Source: Paenibacillus sp. JNUCC32 (GTDB taxonomy: Bacteria; Bacillota; Bacilli; Paenibacillales; Paenibacillaceae). Taken from it: a stretch of DNA of 64,000 nucleotides. Where the stretch lies: contig NZ_CP062260.1 in the NCBI RefSeq assembly GCF_014863545.1, forward strand, positions 1,364,001-1,428,000, in the 5' to 3' direction. Shown in pieces: positions 59,061-64,000 of the stretch. Position 1 is the first letter of the stretch. Each line of letters starts with the position of its first letter. A program made the translations under genes and the position numbers. The notes below the pieces were generated by a model. It saw nothing but the letters and a program-made list of their open reading frames with translations. It was not told the origin of the DNA and ran no database searches.

Positions 59061-59633
59061 CTATGCTAAAGGGGGATTGGTATGGCATTTGCGGCAGACA
59101 GGGAAGTAGGTATCATTCCCGCCGATCAGGATCTGTTCGCCGGCATAGACGGGCTTGCCGTCGATGACGCGAAGGTTCATGATCGCTTTGCGCTCGCAGA
59201 ACCAGCAGATCGTCTTCATTTCCTCGATTTTATCGGCGTAAATCAGCATCCAGCGGCTGCCTTCAAACAGCTCGTTGCGGAAGTCGTTCTTTAGTCCGAA
59301 GCCCATGACAGGCACGTTAAGCTCATCGACGATTCGAACGAGCTGGAGGATGCTGTCCTTGGACAGGAACTGGCATTCGTCAACAAGAACGCAGTAGGGC
59401 TTAGGCTGATGATCCTTCACGATCCCGTAGATATCGGTCGTATCGGATATAGGTATCGCTTCACGGCGGAGGCCGATTCGCGACGATACATAACCGACGG
59501 CATCCCGGTCATCGAGAGCGGACGTAAAGAGAAGCACCGGTTTGTTCTGTTCTTCGTAGTTATGGGCGACTTTCAAAATCTCGATGGATTTACCACTGTT
59601 CATGGAGCCGTACTTGAAAAATAATTGAGCCAT
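59061..59633 (-). CDS. tdk: Thymidine kinase
   Basis: 190 residues. P-loop YGSMNSGKS, the DECQF motif with the catalytic Glu, and two zinc-ribbon pairs (CWFCERKA and CRKCH) characterise type II thymidine kinase. It phosphorylates thymidine to dTMP in the salvage pathway. The start at 59633 has AGGAAGGGAACG upstream on the minus strand. Confidence 0.95.
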   Translation of the reverse strand: MAQLFFKYGSMNSGKSIEILKVAHNYEEQNKPVLLFTSALDDRDAVGYVSSRIGLRREAIPISDTTDIYGIVKDHQPKPYCVLVDECQFLSKDSILQLVRIVDELNVPVMGFGLKNDFRNELFEGSRWMLIYADKIEEMKTICWFCERKAIMNLRVIDGKPVYAGEQILIGGNDTYFPVCRKCHTNPPLA

Positions 59634-59639
59634 GCTTTC

Positions 59640-59815
59640 GTTCCCTTCCTATAGGTGCAATGTTGCTTTTATAAGCGCAATGGTGCAAATTTCGTTATTC
59701 TTACTATATAAGATATGACATGCAGAGTATATTGTCGCATTATTGGGCGGTATTTGTCCATTGCTGGTGTTGAATATATTCTGACAAACCTGTTACCAGG
59801 GAACGAAAAAAAGGT
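59640..59815. other. Gene-free AT-rich stretch between tdk and the leader RNA
   Basis: No gene recognised. It contains the promoter region of tdk on the minus strand and short AT-rich segments; no repeats or hairpins of note. Confidence 0.5.
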
Positions 59816-59957
59816 TTGACAACCATTACCAGCAGTTGTAATATAACGGCATACCAAATGAATACCAAGATTATCGACCAGATAACTGGAGATATCACGC
59901 AAAGGAACAAGTACGACGATTGAGCGTACTTTGAGCAGCGTGATATCTCTTTTTTTT
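59816..59957 (+). promoter_or_regulatory. Promoter, leader RNA and terminator upstream of the sulfonate transporter
   Basis: TTGACA (59816-59821), 17-base spacer ending in TG, TAATAT (59839-59844) is a near-consensus extended promoter. The leader carries the direct repeat ATACCAA twice (about 59852 and 59864), then a nested hairpin: GAGATATCACGC (59889-59900) with GCGTGATATCTC (59938-59949), enclosing AAGTACG/CGTACTT, ended by eight T residues. It lies 57 bases before the first transporter gene with nothing between, so it should attenuate that operon. No known riboswitch consensus (S-box was checked) is apparent. Confidence 0.7.
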
Positions 59958-60013
59958 CACCTCTTAACCAAGTAAACAGGTGTGAATAATTATAATATGG
60001 GATGGTGAGGAAA

Positions 60014-60790
60014 ATGTCAGCAGACACATTGATTATTGAACAGGTAAACAAAATTTTTCAAGCCCCGACAGGGAATGTTACGGCGCTGAAAGGCATTGAC
60101 TTGCGGGTTCGTAAAGGGGAATTCATCACATTGATCGGACCGAGCGGTTGCGGGAAGAGCACCTTGCTCAAAATCGTTGCCGGCCTGGATACATCGTACG
60201 AGGGAAGCGTCCTGCTGAATGACAAGCCGATATCGGGCCCAAGCATCGAGAAGGGGTTTATATTTCAAGAGCCGCGCTTGTTTCCATGGCTGACGGTGGA
60301 AAAGAATATCGCAGGCAATTTATCGCTGAAGCAGAAGGACGTCCGGAAAAAGGTGGATGAATTCATTGAGCTCGTTCGGCTGAAAGGCTTCGAGAAGGCA
60401 TATCCCAGGGAGCTGTCGGGAGGGATGGCCCAGCGGGTAGCCATCGCCAGGGCGCTGCTGCGGAATCCGGACGTGCTGCTGCTGGATGAACCTTTTGGCG
60501 CGCTGGATGCGTTCACTCGCTCCCATATGCAGGAGGTGCTGCTGGACATCTGGCAAAATAACCGCACGACCATGCTATTTGTTACCCATGATCTGGATGA
60601 GGCTGTGTTTCTTGGCGAGCGGGTCGTCATTATGAACCCGAGACCGGGCCATATTCGTTCCATCCTGCCGATCGATCTGCCGTTTCCGCGGAAACGGACC
60701 GGATCCTCCTTCCAGGAGCTGCGAACCAAAGTGCTGCGAGAGTTCGAGAAAGTGGAAGAACCGGAGTTCGATACCGGTGCAGGAATTTAA
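60014..60790 (+). CDS. Sulfonate/taurine-type ABC transporter ATPase
   Basis: 258 residues from ATG at 60014 (GGTGAGGAA upstream; an ATG at 60002 is in frame but overlaps that site). Walker [11 protein letters not shown]-loop FQEPRLFPW, signature [15 protein letters not shown], Walker [13 protein letters not shown], and [13 protein letters not shown]. This SsuB/TauB/NrtD-type ATPase powers import with the permeases at 61919 and 62785. Confidence 0.92.
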   Translation: MSADTLIIEQVNKIFQAPTGNVTALKGIDLRVRKGEFITLIGPSGCGKSTLLKIVAGLDTSYEGSVLLNDKPISGPSIEKGFIFQEPRLFPWLTVEKNIAGNLSLKQKDVRKKVDEFIELVRLKGFEKAYPRELSGGMAQRVAIARALLRNPDVLLLDEPFGALDAFTRSHMQEVLLDIWQNNRTTMLFVTHDLDEAVFLGERVVIMNPRPGHIRSILPIDLPFPRKRTGSSFQELRTKVLREFEKVEEPEFDTGAGI

Positions 60791-60861
60791 TCGGTCCAGG
60801 GTTGTCGAGCGTCAAACGAAATGAACGATAGAGAACGAGAACAGGGGGAGAGAATCTGATC

Positions 60862-61881
60862 ATGAATACAAAGAAAAAGAACGTCGCCATTATGCTATTG
60901 CTTATCCTTTCCGTCTTCGCATCCGGCTGCGCCGGGGCAAACAGCCAGCCCGCGGCTGAAGCCGTCAAGAAGGGAGCAGACGGCAAATACACAGATTTGA
61001 CCGTACGGCTCGGGGTCCAGGGAAGCGGCGGTTTGTTCGGCAAGGCGCGCGAGGAGAGATGGTTCGAGGAGGAGTTCGGCAAGCTAGGCGTCAAGGTGGA
61101 GTGGGCAGAGTTTCAGAGCGGCCCTCCCATGACCGAAGCGATGGCTTCGAATCGTCTGGACTTTGCGGGGCTCGGCAATATGCCGATTATCGCCGCCCAG
61201 GCGGCCGATATTCCGTTTAAGGTTATCTCCCAGAGCTTGCACGGCCAGAAGAATGTGGCCATCATCGTGCCGCCGGATAGCACTGCGCAGACCCTCAGTG
61301 ATCTGAAGGGAAAGAAGGTAGCGGTAACCAAAGGGAGCAATGCCTTTAACTTTTTGTACCGGGGATTGGCGGATCAAGGACTCAAGGTATCCGACATCGA
61401 AATCATTCAGCTTCAGCCCGACGAAGCCCAGCCTGCATTCGAATCGGGCGGCGTCGACGCCTGGGCAACCTGGGACCCGTACATTACCTTGAACACGCTG
61501 ACAGGCAAAGGCAACGTGCTGGCGGACGGCGAGCAGCTTGGCGTCCTGTCGCCTTCGTTCAATATCGTGCGGAAGGATTTTGCCGATCAATATCCGGATT
61601 TGGTCACGCTCTATCTGACCGTGCTGAACAAGACTCTCGCCTGGGAGAAAGAAAACGAAGCGGAGGCGATTAAACGTTACGCCGATGAGCGCGGCATCCC
61701 GCAGGAAGTCATTCAAGGCACGTTTGACCGTTCAAGGTCGATCAACATTCCCGTAACGGATGACATCATCGCGGAGCAGCAGAAAACCGCCGACTTCCAA
61801 TTCGAGCAAAAAACGATCCGCAAAAAAATCCAGGTCAAAGAGGTGTTTGATAATCAGTACATTGAGGCTGCAACCCAATAA
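60862..61881 (+). CDS. Aliphatic sulfonate-type substrate-binding lipoprotein
   Basis: 339 residues. Signal peptide with lipobox ASGC, then an SsuA/NrtA-like fold: VRLGVQGSGGLFGKAREERWFEEEF, GLGNMPIIAAQAADIPFKVISQ, KVAVTKGSNAFNFLYRGL, GVDAWATWDPYI. It captures an organosulfonate or similar anion outside the membrane. Position within a complete SsuABC-like operon followed by an LLM monooxygenase supports sulfur scavenging; the exact ligand is unknown. Confidence 0.92.
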   Translation: MNTKKKNVAIMLLLILSVFASGCAGANSQPAAEAVKKGADGKYTDLTVRLGVQGSGGLFGKAREERWFEEEFGKLGVKVEWAEFQSGPPMTEAMASNRLDFAGLGNMPIIAAQAADIPFKVISQSLHGQKNVAIIVPPDSTAQTLSDLKGKKVAVTKGSNAFNFLYRGLADQGLKVSDIEIIQLQPDEAQPAFESGGVDAWATWDPYITLNTLTGKGNVLADGEQLGVLSPSFNIVRKDFADQYPDLVTLYLTVLNKTLAWEKENEAEAIKRYADERGIPQEVIQGTFDRSRSINIPVTDDIIAEQQKTADFQFEQKTIRKKIQVKEVFDNQYIEAATQ

Positions 61882-61918
61882 GCGGCACATCATCTGAAAT
61901 TGAAAGGAGGTAGCGCTT

Positions 61919-62788
61919 ATGCTCCCGGAAGGGATCAGCAAAGGGGCGGTTGTCGTGACCGCCGACCCCGTCGAAACCCGTCTCCGTCCTAAGCGGATTG
62001 ACCGCAGGTTCCTGTTTAAACTTACCCATGCATGGATCGGCTGGCTTGTTCCGCTCTTTATCATCATCGCGTGGCAGGCGGCTGGGGCCATGGGTTGGCT
62101 CAATCCGATCCTGCTTCCGACTCCGCTCGATATCTGGAAGGAATTCGTTCATTTAACAAGCTCCGGCGAGCTGATTCGCCATTTGGGCATCTCATCCTGG
62201 CGAGCGCTGCTCGGGTTTCTGCTCGGCGGCAGCCTCGGTTTGGCCGCGGGGATATGGGTTGGTTTCTCGTACAAGGCCGAGCGGCTTGTCGATCCTACCT
62301 TGCAAATGCTGCGGACGCTTCCCCATCTGGCCATTGCGCCGCTGTTCATTCTATGGTTCGGATTCGGGGAAACCTCGAAAATCCTGCTTATTGCCAAGGG
62401 CTCGTTCTTTCCGCTCTACGTGAACACATTCCTCGGCATCCGCTCCGTGGACAACAGGCTGTTTGACGTAGCCCGCGTCCTGCAATTCAGCCGTTGGGAT
62501 ATGATCCGCAGGCTGATCGTTCCCGCTTCGCTGCCCCATATTTTCCTCGGCATACGCCTCTCGATCGGGGTGGCATGGCTTGGCCTGGTTGTGGCGGAGC
62601 TGATGGGTTCCAGCTCCGGCATCGGTTATATCATCAATGATGCGCGTTCCTTCTCCTGGACCACGGTGGTCTTCGTTGGAATTTTGGTGTTTGCGCTCGT
62701 CGGGAAGCTGTCGGATTCCCTCGTCAAAGGGCTCGAAGGCAGACTTCTGCGTTGGCAGGACAGCTATAAGGGAGGCGACTCGTCATGA
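61919..62788 (+). CDS. Sulfonate-type ABC transporter permease, first copy
   Basis: 289 residues. Six helices with the binding-protein-dependent permease signature (LPHLAIAPLFILWFGFGETSKILLIAKGSFF and the EAA-like loop ARVLQFSRWDMIRRLIVPASLPHIFLG). The ATG has a perfect AAAGGAGGT upstream. Its N-terminal 30 residues are a basic extension. It overlaps the next gene, which encodes a homologous permease, by four bases. Confidence 0.92.
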   Translation: MLPEGISKGAVVVTADPVETRLRPKRIDRRFLFKLTHAWIGWLVPLFIIIAWQAAGAMGWLNPILLPTPLDIWKEFVHLTSSGELIRHLGISSWRALLGFLLGGSLGLAAGIWVGFSYKAERLVDPTLQMLRTLPHLAIAPLFILWFGFGETSKILLIAKGSFFPLYVNTFLGIRSVDNRLFDVARVLQFSRWDMIRRLIVPASLPHIFLGIRLSIGVAWLGLVVAELMGSSSGIGYIINDARSFSWTTVVFVGILVFALVGKLSDSLVKGLEGRLLRWQDSYKGGDSS

Positions 62789-63594
62789 GAAGTCATGCAG
62801 ACACTTCAGAAACAGGGGGGCGGGACTGGCTGAAGGCCATTCCAAAGCCCCTCCATGCCTGGCTTGTGCCCGCAGCGATCTTGGCTTTATGGCAGGCAGC
62901 CGGCGGATTTGGCTGGATTTCGGCGTCCCTGCTGCCTACTCCGCTTACGATAGCCAAGCAATTCTCGAGTTTGGGGGCCAACGGCGAGCTGTGGGAGCAT
63001 TTTCGGATCAGTCTCCTTCGAGCGCTATCGGGCTTTTTGCTGGGCGGCTTGACGGGGCTGGCTCTGGGATTGTCCACGGGGCTTGGCAAAATGGCGGAGC
63101 GTACGCTGGACCCTTCATTTCAAATGCTGCGTACCGTACCGTTATTATCGCTGATTCCGCTGTTTATTCTATGGTTCGGCATCGGGGAATTCTCGAAGAT
63201 TCTCATGATCTCCCTCGGAGCCTTTTTCCCGATCTATGTAAATACCTTCCTTGGCATTCGCAGCGTGGATGCAAAGCTATATGAAGTATCGAGGATCTTT
63301 CAATATTCAAAGCTGCAGCTGCTGATCCGGTTGATCGTACCGGCTGCACTGCCGAACATCTTGCTTGGCATCCGCCTGTCGCTCGGCGTTTCCTGGCTTG
63401 TGCTGGTCGTAGCGGAGATGATGGGGACCAGCGCGGGCATCGGATACATGATTCAAGACGCCCGAGCCTATTCCCAAACGGACATTGTGTTTGTAGGCAT
63501 TATTATTTTTGCAGTCGTGGGCAAGCTCTCCGATTCCGTTGTACGCCGGCTGGAATCCAGGCTGCTGGGCTGGAGAGAGACATATAAGGGCTGA
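62785..63594 (+). CDS. Sulfonate-type ABC transporter permease, second copy
   Basis: 269 residues, clearly homologous to the preceding permease (LRTVPLLSLIPLFILWFGIGEFSKIL; SRIFQYSKLQLLIRLIVPAALPNILLG). The pair probably arose by tandem duplication and may form a heterodimer with one ATPase, whereas the usual SsuC is a homodimer. Coupled to the first copy by ATGA. Confidence 0.9.
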   Translation: MRSHADTSETGGRDWLKAIPKPLHAWLVPAAILALWQAAGGFGWISASLLPTPLTIAKQFSSLGANGELWEHFRISLLRALSGFLLGGLTGLALGLSTGLGKMAERTLDPSFQMLRTVPLLSLIPLFILWFGIGEFSKILMISLGAFFPIYVNTFLGIRSVDAKLYEVSRIFQYSKLQLLIRLIVPAALPNILLGIRLSLGVSWLVLVVAEMMGTSAGIGYMIQDARAYSQTDIVFVGIIIFAVVGKLSDSVVRRLESRLLGWRETYKG

Positions 63595-63642
63595 TCAAGG
63601 ATGGTTGGCTGACAATTTTATATGAATTGGAGTGGTACGAAG

Positions 63643-64000
63643 ATGGGGACAACCAACCGCAGAGATCATCAGATGCACCTGGGAGCGTTTATCTATTATG
63701 CAGGACATCATCACGCCGGATGGCGTCATCCAACCTCGGACGTGGAGGGCATGTTTGGCATTGAGCTGTATAAGCAGCTGGCAGCCACGGCAGAGCGGGG
63801 AAAGTTCGACATGATGTTTTTTGCCGATTTGCTGTACGTGACCCAGGTCGAAAATTCCGCTTCCGGCATGCTGGACCCGTTAACGCTGTTATCCGCACTC
63901 TCCGCCGTGACGGACAAACTGGGGCTGACCGCCACGGTCTCCACAACGTACAATGAGCCATATAACGTGGCTCGGAAATTTGCTTCTCTCGATTGGATCA
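63643..64000 (+). CDS. LLM-class flavin-dependent monooxygenase, 3'-truncated by the window edge
   Basis: The ATG at 63643 opens a frame that runs to the window end (119 complete codons). MHLGAFIYYAGHHHAGWRHP, GKFDMMFFADLLYV and LTATVSTTYNEPYNVARKFA match the NtaA/SnaA/DszA-type subgroup of bacterial luciferase-like monooxygenases, which use reduced FMN to cleave C-S or C-N bonds in organosulfur or aminopolycarboxylate compounds. It follows the transporter closely, so it probably degrades the imported substrate. It differs from classical SsuD. Confidence 0.85.
   Translation, partial: MGTTNRRDHQMHLGAFIYYAGHHHAGWRHPTSDVEGMFGIELYKQLAATAERGKFDMMFFADLLYVTQVENSASGMLDPLTLLSALSAVTDKLGLTATVSTTYNEPYNVARKFASLDWI

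Noticed and set aside
59889..59957. S-box (SAM) riboswitch before the sulfonate operon
   Set aside because: The conserved S-box core is absent; only the terminator-like hairpin is present.
1..64000. CRISPR arrays, tRNA/rRNA genes, insertion sequences, prophage
   Set aside because: No direct-repeat/spacer pattern, tRNA cloverleaf, transposase motif or phage structural gene was recognised by reading; a tool search could still find a minor one.

Overview
The window looks like chromosomal DNA of a Paenibacillus-type, spore-forming Firmicute. The basis is strong AGGAGG-type ribosome binding sites with frequent GTG/TTG starts, collagen-like and DUF4183 spore-surface proteins, YesM/YesN signalling, a perfect Zur box, a ZTP riboswitch before folD, HxlA/HxlB, and a Mrp antiporter operon. 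No rRNA, tRNA, CRISPR array, transposase or prophage gene was recognised. The species call is inference.

Layout: 1-1286 is the 3' part of a GH43 glycosidase. 1429-3205 holds two spore-surface type genes sharing a DUF4183 domain. 3537-6846 is a compact cluster: a 41-residue six-cysteine peptide, a MauE-like membrane protein, a MauD/TlpA-like thioredoxin and an ABC exporter, read here as a candidate system for making and exporting a disulfide-rich peptide. 6955-9170 has a small ORF, an amidase and an unknown protein. 9386-12462 has a CD3324-type regulator divergent from a GAF histidine kinase/response regulator pair. 12657-15567 has two FMN reductases and a VOC fusion protein. 15686-23859 is a sugar module: YesN-type regulator, YesM-type kinase, membrane-anchored sugar-binding sensor, then an RbsA/RbsC/RbsB-type transporter.

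The most unusual structure is a ~190-bp element present three times on the minus strand (about 9800-9985, 23868-24048, 24659-24840). Each copy has a conserved upstream box, an AT-rich -10, a dyad near the predicted RNA 5' end, a strong ribosome binding site, a ten-codon ORF (MIQIREVVFA or MIQNMEVASA), a nine-base-pair hairpin closing over the stop codon with compensatory changes between copies, and a terminator-like hairpin. Two copies flank a small P-loop kinase gene; the third precedes the CD3324-type regulator.

The rest is mostly housekeeping and accessory metabolism: hxlA-hxlB-hxlR with repeated upstream boxes (24899-26724); small stress-related genes (26878-31567); zinc-homeostasis type genes, namely a Zur-box-controlled G3E GTPase and a ycgR-ycgQ-G3E operon (28238-34840); ZTP riboswitch-folD (34995-35989); a LacI/ScrR-controlled sucrose operon (36188-40370); a HAD phosphatase, MarR regulator and NamA (40622-43225); PadR plus a HAAS membrane protein; an atypical M23-like protein; small membrane proteins; a seven-function Mrp Na+/H+ antiporter operon with fused MrpA-MrpB behind a short leader RNA with a terminator (49668-55675); acetyltransferase, TVP38-type and YitT-type proteins; thymidine kinase; and, at the right edge, a sulfonate-type ABC transporter with two permeases and the start of an LLM monooxygenase, preceded by a second unexplained promoter-leader-terminator.
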